64,000 bases of DNA from Perlabentimonas sp046542995. Its GTDB lineage: Bacteria; Bacteroidota; Bacteroidia; Bacteroidales; Tenuifilaceae. Location: NCBI GenBank assembly GCA_046542995.1, contig JBKHAH010000003.1, positions 18,536 to 82,535 on the forward strand. Reading direction: 5' to 3'. The position numbers were made by a program, and so were the translations under genes. The stretch's first letter is position 1. Each line of letters opens with the position of its first letter. This document shows positions 51,489 to 59,553 of this stretch, in pieces. The notes under the pieces are model-generated. The model was not told where the DNA came from, did not search any database, and saw only the letters and a program-made list of their open reading frames with translations.

Positions 51489-53870
51489 TTATTTGTTTTT
51501 ACGCAGTTGATTCATTAACTCGTCAATCTGCTTTTGTAGCATTAGCTCCTTCTCTTTGCTTTCAGTTATGTTTATACCTAGGTTGATTATTTTAACAACC
51601 TTTCCTGATTTATCACGTATTGGCGTGTATTGTTCCGATATCCATACAGTTTTGCCTTTTACGTTTAGGGAGAAGTCTCTTTTTTCAATATTGCCTTCCA
51701 GAATGCTGTTCCAGAATTTTTTATACTTTTCAGGTTTTGTTTTTGCTTCAAAATCAAGTTCATGATGCAGCTTCCCTTCAATCTTGTCTTTGCTATCGCC
51801 CAGAGTTTCTACGTTCTTATTGTTTATGAATAGTATTTCTCCTTCTGGGCTTATTTCAGTAACAAGGCATGTATTATCAAGGGCCTGAAGTAGCGCGGCG
51901 ATTTCCTCTTCTTGTTGTTTTGTGATTTTTTGCTCTTCTTGGAGTTTAATTAAATTCTGCTCTATCTCTTCGGCTTGCTGCCTCGCTTTAAGCTCAATAT
52001 TTTTGGAGTCTGTTATGTCCTGTCCGAGATAGAATATTTTGTAAAGCTCGTTATTTTCATCAAAGGCTGGTGTAATGCTTGCCAGGGTATAAAACTCCTC
52101 GTTATATTTATTCAGCCATTTTAATGTACCCTTAAACGTTTCTCCTTTGGTAATCGTGTTCCAGGCCTCATTGAATGTTGTAGTATCATCAGGATGAATA
52201 AACTCTTTTATTGTTAGCTCTTCAATACTGTCCTTAGTGTGTCCAAATTTTTCAAGGAAGTTTAGGTTTGCAAACTGGAAGTTGCCCGATTCAGAGAGTT
52301 CACAGAAAAGGAGTGCTTCGTTAATTGCAGAAGTAATGCCCTCCATTTCAATTGTCTTACGTGCCATCTCTTCCTGTGTAGCTTGCATCTCTTCCATGTT
52401 TTGCCTCATCTCCTCTTCTTGTGCCGCCATCTCTTCTCTTTGTTGTTGCGATTGCTCAAGAAGTTGTGTTGTACGAATGCTGTTTTTAACCGCTGATAAC
52501 GTTGAGGCTATGTTTTCACCAATCTTTTCAACAAATTCAATTTCATGTTGAGAGAGGTTGTTGAAGGATGCTAATTCGATTACACCAAAAACTTTTTCTT
52601 CCAACTTTAGAGGAACTATCAGCAGGGTGCGAGGAGGAGCTTCTCCTAACCCGGATGTTATTTCAATATAATCTTCAGGAATTTCTTTTAGGTAAATGGT
52701 TTGCTTCTCAACAGCACAATTACCAACAAGCCCTTCGCCAAACAGAATTGTTTTTTTCTTTGATTTTTTCCGGTTGTATGCAAAGGTTGATAGAAGTTCG
52801 AGTTCGTGTTCGTTATCTTCGTTTTCATTAACGATAAACAGTCCGCCTTGGTTCGCATTAAGGTAGTTGACCAGTTCCTGAGTTACATTATCCGACAGGG
52901 CTTCAAGCTCATCATTATTTTGCCTTAAAATGTCGCCAAATTTTGCCAGGCCGGAGTTTACCCAGTTTCTGCGTTGGTCCTCCTGCTTGCGTTCTTGCTC
53001 TTCCAACGAGGCTTTCTTCAGATTAGCTCGCATGCTTAATAATGAGTTTCCTAAAGCATCATTTGGCCCTAAAGGAGCATATTCAGTATTGAGGTTATTT
53101 TGCCCAATCTGCGTGGCAAATTCCGCTGTTCTGCTCAACCCCGCAATAAGCTTGTTAAGGGATGAGGCTATTTGCCCTACCTCATCGTTCGTACTATGTT
53201 GTATTTTTTGGGGAGTGTCCCCTTCTGCCATTCTTGTGAGGCTCGAATTAATTTTTGAAATGGTTTTTATAACGGGGCGAAGTGCGTAATTAATTGCAAT
53301 GGCAGACAAAGTTATACCAGCAAAAATTATTAACAATAAAATTATTCTATTAGTCTTTAGGTCCTCTGTTATTTCCGAGAAGTTAACCGGGATTGCAATA
53401 AATGCATCATAAGAGTCTATCTTTTTAAAATAAACAATAATTTTGTGTCTTTCATTCCTAACCTCCTGATAATATTCGAAAAACCCTTCTTTGTTTGGGT
53501 CAGCAAACACTCTGTTTAACCTTTCGGTTGGGTACTTTTGACCCTCACGGTATAAATGGATTAGGTAGTTACCCTCTTTACTTACCAGAAACGGGTAATC
53601 AGTTGAATAAAAGGCGGGCTTATTGAAGTAATTCTTAAGCTGAGCATAGTCTTGATGCGAGAAGCCGTCAGGAGTTTGCTTGTCAATTTCAGTAATAATA
53701 TCTGAAATCTTTTGCAAATAAACCTCCATTTGCGTTTGCGTGGTATTGAGCAAGCGTTTTAGGCTGAAACTATAAACCGTGAAAGCAGCCGCGCTAAATA
53801 AGAGCACGAGAAGCGTAGTTACTACAAGTAGTATTCTGTGCTTTATTTTAATGTTATTTAAAAACTTCAT
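51489..53870 (-). CDS. Membrane sensor: periplasmic domain, HAMP, GAF, coiled coil, two PAS
   Basis: 793 residues. TM1 (about 14-36), a periplasmic sensor of about 135 residues, TM2 (about 175-195), HAMP (LRPVIKTISKINSSLTRMAE), a GAF domain (about 330-460), a Glu/Gln-rich coiled coil (EEMAAQEEEMRQNMEEMQAT), PAS (about 515-635), a second coil and PAS (about 665-775), ending in a short helix. There is no kinase, cyclase, phosphatase or MCP signalling hairpin. Output must be through partners. CheR genes flank it on both sides, so glutamates of the coiled coil are candidate methylation sites. The domain layout resembles CheBR-PAS systems. Confidence 0.85.
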   Translation of the reverse strand: MKFLNNIKIKHRILLVVTTLLVLLFSAAAFTVYSFSLKRLLNTTQTQMEVYLQKISDIITEIDKQTPDGFSHQDYAQLKNYFNKPAFYSTDYPFLVSKEGNYLIHLYREGQKYPTERLNRVFADPNKEGFFEYYQEVRNERHKIIVYFKKIDSYDAFIAIPVNFSEITEDLKTNRIILLLIIFAGITLSAIAINYALRPVIKTISKINSSLTRMAEGDTPQKIQHSTNDEVGQIASSLNKLIAGLSRTAEFATQIGQNNLNTEYAPLGPNDALGNSLLSMRANLKKASLEEQERKQEDQRRNWVNSGLAKFGDILRQNNDELEALSDNVTQELVNYLNANQGGLFIVNENEDNEHELELLSTFAYNRKKSKKKTILFGEGLVGNCAVEKQTIYLKEIPEDYIEITSGLGEAPPRTLLIVPLKLEEKVFGVIELASFNNLSQHEIEFVEKIGENIASTLSAVKNSIRTTQLLEQSQQQREEMAAQEEEMRQNMEEMQATQEEMARKTIEMEGITSAINEALLFCELSESGNFQFANLNFLEKFGHTKDSIEELTIKEFIHPDDTTTFNEAWNTITKGETFKGTLKWLNKYNEEFYTLASITPAFDENNELYKIFYLGQDITDSKNIELKARQQAEEIEQNLIKLQEEQKITKQQEEEIAALLQALDNTCLVTEISPEGEILFINNKNVETLGDSKDKIEGKLHHELDFEAKTKPEKYKKFWNSILEGNIEKRDFSLNVKGKTVWISEQYTPIRDKSGKVVKIINLGINITESKEKELMLQKQIDELMNQLRKNK

Positions 53871-53893
53871 GGTTTTTATTATAACTTGCTATA

Positions 53894-54733
53894 TTACTTT
53901 TTAATGTACGATTGCCCCATCTTTTCAAATTTATTTGCCCATGGACCAAGGATGGTTTCATGCATGCCTAAGAGCAAAATGCCTTTTGTGTAAAGGTTTG
54001 AATGAAACAGGTCAAAAACTTTATTCTGTAATGAGTAGTTAAAGTAAATAATCACATTCCTGCATAAAATCAGGTCAAACTTTGCAAAAAACAGGTTGCC
54101 ATCCTTTACCAAATCGTGCTTTCTGAAAATAGGCTTTTCAGTTAAAAAGCGTTTCATGGTAATGGTATCCTTTGATTTATCGATGTCAAAATATGTTTCG
54201 TAGGGAACATCGTTAAATTCTTCGTAATTAAGGGGGTTCTGCTTAATTACTTTATCAAAATTATCAAGATATCCAATGTTAAAACGATATTTGAACTCGC
54301 CTTTCTTTGCGGCCTCCAGAACGTCGGTGTTTAAATCGGAGGCAAATACCTTGGCCTTTTCAAACAGCCCCATCTCATTTAGAAGAATCATCATGGAATA
54401 AACCTCCTGCCCTGTTGAGCAGCCAGCATGCCATATGTTTATGTTCTTGTTGTTTTTAAACCTTGGGAGTATCCGTGATTTAAGCATATGCCATACTTGT
54501 GGATCGCGGAAAAGCTCAGTTGTATTAACGGTAATCTCTTTTACAATGCTTTCTGTAAAGATGGGGTTTGTTTTCATTGATGATATAAGACCAGCTATAT
54601 CAAGGTTGAAGTCCGTGAGAACTTTCTGCAACCTGCGCTTCAAGGACTTATCTGAATACTCGCTAAAATCGTATTTTGATGAGTTCTTTAAAGCAGATAC
54701 AAAATACTGTAGATCCTGATCTGATATCACCAT
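53894..54733 (-). CDS. CheR-type protein-glutamate methyltransferase
   Basis: 279 residues, full length. Uses SAM to methylate receptor glutamates. Seen: the N-terminal helical domain (YDFSEYSDKSLKRRLQKVLT), VNTTELFRDPQVWHMLKSRI, SAM motif IWHAGCSTGQEVYSMMILLN, ASDLNTDVLEAAKKGEF, FDLILCRNVIIYFNYSLQNK and GILLLGMHETI. All catalytic features are intact, unlike the second copy in the operon. No C-terminal NWETF-binding peptide site can be judged. First gene of the eleven-gene operon; 23 bases before the sensor gene. Confidence 0.92.
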   Translation of the reverse strand: MVISDQDLQYFVSALKNSSKYDFSEYSDKSLKRRLQKVLTDFNLDIAGLISSMKTNPIFTESIVKEITVNTTELFRDPQVWHMLKSRILPRFKNNKNINIWHAGCSTGQEVYSMMILLNEMGLFEKAKVFASDLNTDVLEAAKKGEFKYRFNIGYLDNFDKVIKQNPLNYEEFNDVPYETYFDIDKSKDTITMKRFLTEKPIFRKHDLVKDGNLFFAKFDLILCRNVIIYFNYSLQNKVFDLFHSNLYTKGILLLGMHETILGPWANKFEKMGQSYIKK

Positions 54734-54853
54734 AAAAAATTAATTACAAAACTTAAAATCTAACACATTATGGAGGTTAGCGAGCGCAATGTTGCAGATA
54801 ACCCCTTTGGCAAAAGAAACAGATTCGATGGTTAAGTTTATATTTTAACTTGC
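54734..54853 (-). other. Probable 5' leader of the signalling operon
   Basis: About 110 bases between the candidate start site and the first CheR ATG. It contains GTTAA/TTAAC near the 5' end and a GC-richer patch around 54776-54800; no known riboswitch was recognised. The rest of the 256-base gap (54862-54989) holds the promoter and AT-rich sequence. Confidence 0.35.
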
Positions 54854-54884
54854 TAAAAATATAAATACTTTGCTAATCCACAAA
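54854..54884 (-). promoter_or_regulatory. Candidate promoter of the signalling operon (TTTG-N19-TATTTTTA)
   Basis: On the minus strand TTTG (54881-54884) and TATTTTTA (54854-54861, seven of eight to TAnnTTTG) are 19 bases apart, upstream of the first CheR gene. Confidence 0.5.
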
Positions 54885-54989
54885 GGATATTGGGTAATTT
54901 TATTGGTTGCGTTACTTTTAGAAAAAGATAAAGATTATAACTGCTTTTTAAGTACGCATTTAAGCTCCTAACTTAAGGGTTTTCAATAA

Positions 54990-55769
54990 TTATAAGTTGC
55001 TTATTGATATTCCAAATACAAAAAAAATGTTCTCAGTATATGGGTTTACAATGAGCTTTCCGATGATTGGAAGCGAAAATTGTTCTGTAACCTGAAAGGT
55101 CTGGTTCATTGCCACCCCGCAGCTTACAACATTAAATGACTCAGCATAGTAGCCTTTGCTTGGGGTAAGGCCAATATGTACGTCAAAATGTTGATTCTTG
55201 TTTGGTTGCCACTCGTAGCCAGCTTCAATATATGTTGAGTAGAAATTGGTATTATTAGCGGGGCTCAAATCATCACCATATAGTAATGATGACACCATGA
55301 AGCGTACAGGAAACTTCCCAGTGCCATCGTAGCTAGCTATGGCATCAATGGTGTGCTGGGTGGTTTGTTGCTTGAAATCGAAAAGCCGGTTAAACTTCAG
55401 CGTTTCGTCTGGGCAGAAGTAATCCAAAACAGAAATTGAAAAGTTTCTCCATGTGTAGGATACGTATAGGTCGAGTTCGGAGTAGCTATTATTAATAGTA
55501 TATGCGCCCCATGCGCCAATTTGGAAATTACTTTTGCTAAGGTTTATGGTTGGTTGAATATTCCAGCTATCGCATGTTAGGGTGCCCCGCCAAATGTGAC
55601 GGGTATAAAAATCTGCGCTAAGCGATATGCTTAGGCTATCGGTTGATGCAGGTATCTTCTCTGGTGGTTCAGCCAGTAATGAGTTATCCTTTTTTTTATC
55701 AAGAATAGCATAACCATGTAGTATTAAACCCAGCATTAAACAGGCTATGAGCGTTACTGTTTTGGACAT
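54990..55769 (-). CDS. Outer-membrane beta-barrel protein (TorF-like porin)
   Basis: 259 residues from the ATG at 55769. Signal peptide (MSKTVTLIACLMLGLILHGY). The mature part has alternating aromatic strands as in small barrels: LSISLSADFYTRHIWRGTLT, LDLYVSYTWRNFSISVLDYF, FYSTYIEAGYEWQPNKNQ and FFVFGISISNL at the C-terminus. The YTRHIWRG opening resembles the TorF family of putative porins. It would sit in the outer membrane as a channel or small receptor. Separate from the signalling operon by 256 bases with a promoter between; single gene. Confidence 0.72.
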   Translation of the reverse strand: MSKTVTLIACLMLGLILHGYAILDKKKDNSLLAEPPEKIPASTDSLSISLSADFYTRHIWRGTLTCDSWNIQPTINLSKSNFQIGAWGAYTINNSYSELDLYVSYTWRNFSISVLDYFCPDETLKFNRLFDFKQQTTQHTIDAIASYDGTGKFPVRFMVSSLLYGDDLSPANNTNFYSTYIEAGYEWQPNKNQHFDVHIGLTPSKGYYAESFNVVSCGVAMNQTFQVTEQFSLPIIGKLIVNPYTENIFFVFGISISNL

Positions 55770-55916
55770 CCCTTGGTTTTTGCCGCAAAAGTAGTTTTTT
55801 CGAACCAAAATGGTACGCTTTTTTACATGTTATGCAACCTGTGGTTGATTGTAAAAAATCCTTATTTTAACTGCCCGTTCATCAAATTTCCAAAAAGTTT
55901 TATGGTAGAGCAATGC

Positions 55917-55946
55917 TTGCCAAAAAGTATTTTATATCTATCTTTG
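55917..55946 (+). promoter_or_regulatory. Promoter of purQ (TTG-N19-TATCTTTG)
   Basis: TTG (55917-55919) and an exact -7 box TATCTTTG (55939-55946) are 19 bases apart, 25 bases before the purQ ATG. Confidence 0.65.
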
Positions 55947-55971
55947 GGCGAACTATTAAATTCGTATTGAA

Positions 55972-56673
55972 ATGAAGTTTGGTGTTGTCGTTTTTCCAGG
56001 ATCGAATTGCGATCATGACATGATATACGTTCTGAGAACAATCATGGAGCAGGAGGTGATTGAACTTTGGCACAAGGATAAAGACTTGCAAGGAGTAGAT
56101 GTTGTCGTCCTTCCTGGCGGTTTTTCTTATGGCGACTATCTTCGATCTGGTGCTTTGGCCCGATTCTCCCCAATTATGGAGAAAGTAATTGAGTTTGCCC
56201 AAGCTGGTGGGTATGTTTTTGGCGTTTGTAATGGTTTTCAGATTTTGTGTGAGGCGGAACTTCTACCTGGGGCACTGCTTCATAATAACAGCCAAAAGTT
56301 TGAGTGTAAGAATGTTTTTATATTGCCTGATAGTAAAACTTCCGCATTAACTGCCTTTTTACCACGAGGAAGAGCATTGAAAATTCCCATTGCACATGGG
56401 GAAGGACGTTACTATGCAGATAAGGAGACGCTGGCAAACATGAGAATTAAAGGTCAGATTCTTTTCCGTTATTCTGATAGCAATGGAAGCATTTCGGAGA
56501 GCGTAAACCCCAACGGTTCGGTTGAAAATATTGCAGGGGTGTGCAATGAGCAGTTCAATGTGTTTGGTATGATGCCCCATCCAGAGCGTGCTGCGGATGA
56601 TGAGTTGGGCAATACGGATGGAAGCTTAATATTTGAATCGTTTATTCGCTTTATAAAAGAGAGAGTTAGTTAA
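55972..56673 (+). CDS. purQ: Phosphoribosylformylglycinamidine synthase subunit PurQ
   Basis: 233 residues, full length. Glutaminase subunit that feeds ammonia to PurL in step four of purine synthesis. Class I GATase residues are visible: Cys in GVCNGFQILCEAELLPGAL, His and Glu in GMMPHPERAADDELG; the start FGVVVFPGSNCDHDMIYVL and FSYGDYLRSGALARFSPIM are PurQ hallmarks. A separate PurQ implies a small PurL and PurS elsewhere, since neither is here. Ends 5 bases before the convergent SDR gene. 202 bases upstream are AT-rich apart from the promoter. Confidence 0.95.
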   Translation: MKFGVVVFPGSNCDHDMIYVLRTIMEQEVIELWHKDKDLQGVDVVVLPGGFSYGDYLRSGALARFSPIMEKVIEFAQAGGYVFGVCNGFQILCEAELLPGALLHNNSQKFECKNVFILPDSKTSALTAFLPRGRALKIPIAHGEGRYYADKETLANMRIKGQILFRYSDSNGSISESVNPNGSVENIAGVCNEQFNVFGMMPHPERAADDELGNTDGSLIFESFIRFIKERVS

Positions 56674-56678
56674 CTTAT

Positions 56679-57392
56679 TCAAAGTTCTCTTACATCCATG
56701 AGTACATCCCCGTAGTCTTGGGGATTATTTATTATATGCATAAGCATGTTAGCCACATCCTTAGTATTAGAAAGGTGGTTCCCCGTTTTATAGTTGAGAA
56801 ATTTTTCGAGATGAGGAAAATCTTTGGATGAAACGCTTCTGATCTCATCCTGCATTTTTGTGTCAACTACCCCTGGGGCAACGGCAAATACCCTTAGGTT
56901 AGAGTCGGCATTCTCCTGCTGCACAACTCGCGATAGCATATCTAAAGATGCTTTGGTGGAGCAATAGTTAGCCCAGCTTTCAACCGGTTTGCGCGCTGCG
57001 CCAGAACTAATATTAATTATTGTTTTTTCAGTATCGTTATTCTTGTATGCATTAAGAAAGAGGTTTGTTATAATAGTTGGGGCTATAGCATTTACCGTGT
57101 GGGTTTTTATGATATTCTCAGTATCTTGACTCCCTATTGGCTTAACCTGCCCCAGCATACCAGCATTATTTATGAGTACGGCCTTGGAGGCATCCGCCTT
57201 AACAGGTAACTCTAGGCTCATTAGGTTCTCTGGGTTGCTGAAGTCCGAACTTATATGCTTATAGTTAGCATGATTAATTGTTTGGGTTCGTGAATAGCCA
57301 AATACAAAATTATCTTCATCCATAAGAGCAAGTTCGGCTATAGATTTACCAATGCCACGGCTTGTACCAGTAATATAGAATATGGTTTTCAT
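56679..57392 (-). CDS. Short-chain dehydrogenase/reductase
   Basis: 237 residues from the ATG at 57392; a TTG seven codons upstream is less likely. Classical SDR: the NADP motif FYITGTSRGIGKSIAELAL, VLINNAGMLGQVKPIG (NNAG), and the catalytic Ser-Tyr-Lys in ISSGAARKPVESWANYCSTK. FAVAPGVVDTKMQDEIR follows. Sequence flavour is near benzil/sepiapterin-reductase-like SDRs. The substrate is unknown. It lies 66 bases after the LPG-synthase-like gene on the same strand and ends 5 bases from purQ. Confidence 0.88.
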   Translation of the reverse strand: MKTIFYITGTSRGIGKSIAELALMDEDNFVFGYSRTQTINHANYKHISSDFSNPENLMSLELPVKADASKAVLINNAGMLGQVKPIGSQDTENIIKTHTVNAIAPTIITNLFLNAYKNNDTEKTIINISSGAARKPVESWANYCSTKASLDMLSRVVQQENADSNLRVFAVAPGVVDTKMQDEIRSVSSKDFPHLEKFLNYKTGNHLSNTKDVANMLMHIINNPQDYGDVLMDVREL

Positions 57393-57458
57393 GGTAATTG
57401 CTTTTTTCTTCAATTATTTAAAATTATGAATGCATTAATTGGTTGCATTCTGTTTATT

Positions 57459-58547
57459 TTAAGCATGTTTGTCAACAAACTTGCTTTTTATCCATTTTGG
57501 GAAAATTATTGCACCAATAATAAGGTACGGATAGTATGTTGCTAAGCGCCAAACCAGAGCCATAGCCACTGCAACAGCTCCTAAAATAGTAGGATCAACA
57601 GGAATGTACTCACCAAGATACCTTGTGAAAACAAATTCAGCAAAACCGCTTCCCCCGGGAGTTGGGCTTACCAGCATCATAATCCACATTACAAGTTGAC
57701 GTGCAAAGATGATTCCGTGATCGGAAATGGAAAAGAAAGCAAGTAACAATGCGTTAGCCACCCAGTAGCGGGACGTCCATGATAATGCTGTGGCCACAAA
57801 CGATTTGAACCAAAAAGAGAAAGGCTTTGCTTTAAAATCTTTTGAGTTTTCAATAATTTCGCTACCGGCATCGTTTGCCCCATGTTTCCATCGCCTGAGA
57901 ATTGGCAGTTTGAAAATCATTAGCATTAGCCATTTTAATCCTCTGGGATTAAAGAAAAGACCGTATGCTAAAACAACCACATAAAGAAATTTTAGGCTAT
58001 ACCCAATTAAGGCAAAGAGGAAAAGTTCATTTGAGAATCCCATTGCTCCCTCTACACCTTCAATTCCGAAAAGAATGCTTGGTTTAACCATGATTAAAAG
58101 CAAAGGGAACATCAAAAGGAAGTAGAGCTCATCAAGTAGCGATGTGGCCATTACAATGGCAGAGCTTCTCCCTACGCTAATCCCTTCCTTATTAACATAT
58201 AGAATTGCTACGCTTGTCCCTCCAATGGCTGAGGGCGTTATGGCTGATGTGAATTCCCATAGCATTACCACCCTAAAGGCCTGCCTTAACGATAGCTTTC
58301 CCTCTGCTAAGATTAGCAGCCTGATTATATACCCCACGTCACGAAAGGCCATTAGCGCCAAAGCAACAATGAACCACAGGAAGCTCCACTTAGCCATTGT
58401 GATGTAGGTGAAAACCTCAGGATTAAATTCTCTGTAAAACATGTAGCCTACAACCCCAAGACCAATTAGTATTGGATACAACGCTCTGCTAAGCTTAATT
58501 TTGCTTAGTGGGTTGTCTGGATTTTCCTGCTTACGTTTTCTTCTCAT
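57459..58547 (-). CDS. Lysylphosphatidylglycerol synthase-type transmembrane protein (UPF0104)
   Basis: 362 residues, about eight hydrophobic segments after a basic N-terminus. Seen: FRVVMLWEFTSAITPSAIGG, TSVAILYVNKEGISVGRSSA and MLVSPTPGGSGFAEFVFTRY, which are family motifs of the flippase-like membrane part of MprF. The soluble aminoacyl-transferase domain of MprF is absent. Stand-alone members are thought to move lipids or glycolipids across the inner membrane, with little direct evidence. Probably cotranscribed with the SDR gene downstream. Confidence 0.87.
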   Translation of the reverse strand: MRRKRKQENPDNPLSKIKLSRALYPILIGLGVVGYMFYREFNPEVFTYITMAKWSFLWFIVALALMAFRDVGYIIRLLILAEGKLSLRQAFRVVMLWEFTSAITPSAIGGTSVAILYVNKEGISVGRSSAIVMATSLLDELYFLLMFPLLLIMVKPSILFGIEGVEGAMGFSNELFLFALIGYSLKFLYVVVLAYGLFFNPRGLKWLMLMIFKLPILRRWKHGANDAGSEIIENSKDFKAKPFSFWFKSFVATALSWTSRYWVANALLLAFFSISDHGIIFARQLVMWIMMLVSPTPGGSGFAEFVFTRYLGEYIPVDPTILGAVAVAMALVWRLATYYPYLIIGAIIFPKWIKSKFVDKHA

Positions 58548-58662
58548 AATTTAGTACTACAAAATTAGCGAATAAGAAGCAAGAGGTTTCAACATAATAG
58601 GATTTAAGTGTTAATTTTTTATAAAAAAATTGTAGCTTAGTGAAGAGTTTTAAAATAAACTT

Positions 58663-58684
58663 AATATCCGAACAAATGGATATT
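58663..58684. repeat. Inverted repeat AATATCC / GGATATT before the nitroreductase gene
   Basis: Perfect 7-bp arms with an 8-base spacer, about 54 bases before the nitroreductase ATG in the divergent gap with the LPG-synthase-like gene. It could be an operator; not tested. Confidence 0.3.
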
Positions 58685-58737
58685 GGAATAGTTTACCTTA
58701 AGGTTTTGTTGCCCCAGAAATTTAAATTGAAAATAAT

Positions 58738-59355
58738 ATGGAACTTAAAACTGCTATTGAAAGAAGAACAAGCGTTAGACAGTTCTTACCCGACCCCGTG
58801 CCGGTAAGTGACCTGAAGGAAGTTTCAAGATTAGCAAGCTTGGCCCCTAGCGTAAACAACTATCAACCCTGGAGATTCATAGCTATCACCAATAAGGATG
58901 TTTTGCATAAAATGGCAAGCATAGTAAGAGCAAGATTAGCAGCCATACCCGAGAATGGATCGAAGTATTCTTTGAACGTTAAGAAACAGGTCGATTTCTT
59001 CGCCACATTTTTTGAACATGCCCCTGCATTAATTGCCGTTTGTATGGAGAACTATGAAACAGTACTTGAGAAGGGTGTAACTTTATCGCATGAAGAAATT
59101 AATGAAATGAGAAACTCTCCAGATTTGCAAAGCACAGGTGCTTGCATACAGAACTTACTTTTAAGTGCGGTGGATTTGGGGTATGGAGCTTGCTGGATGA
59201 GCGCTCCAATGATTGCTAGTAATGAGTTAGAGGAGATGCTAGGTGTTTCGGAACCATTCAAACTGGTCTCCTTTGTAGCAGTTGGAAAATCCGCTAAGCC
59301 ATATTCACCCAGAGATAAGAAACCTATTGGCGAGATGTTTAGGATTATTGATTAG
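58738..59355 (+). CDS. Nitroreductase-family protein
   Basis: 205 residues. FMN-dependent oxidoreductase fold: ERRTSVRQFLPDPVP at the start (FMN phosphate-binding Arg residues), LAPSVNNYQPWRFIA, and SPDLQSTGACIQNLLLSAVD with DLGYGACWMSAPM. VSFVAVGKSAKPYSPRDKKP is the usual C-terminal strand and Arg/Lys loop. It may reduce quinones, nitroaromatics or an unknown metabolite. Single gene; no redox partner adjacent. The 198 bases downstream hold only a 13-base palindrome (59362-59374) and CACGATTG/CAATCGTG 37 bases apart (59477-59529). Confidence 0.88.
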   Translation: MELKTAIERRTSVRQFLPDPVPVSDLKEVSRLASLAPSVNNYQPWRFIAITNKDVLHKMASIVRARLAAIPENGSKYSLNVKKQVDFFATFFEHAPALIAVCMENYETVLEKGVTLSHEEINEMRNSPDLQSTGACIQNLLLSAVDLGYGACWMSAPMIASNELEEMLGVSEPFKLVSFVAVGKSAKPYSPRDKKPIGEMFRIID

Positions 59356-59553
59356 GGAATGTAACCTAAGGTTAAGTTTTAAAAGGATAGGAAAGTATAG
59401 GCTGACAAGCTAGGATAATAAATTATACCCTTGGAGATTCCCAGCAATTACAAGGTTTATTAGTAAAAGGAACTACCACGATTGCAATACTCTTTTGGCG
59501 TTTAGACTGTTGAGTTTTTTACAATCGTGATAGAATTAATAGAACTATTGGTT

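Noticed and set aside
50070..54733. Classical chemotaxis operon
   Set aside because: CheR and CheB are present, but CheA, CheW, CheY and MCP genes are absent and the neighbours are SiaABC and ABC genes.
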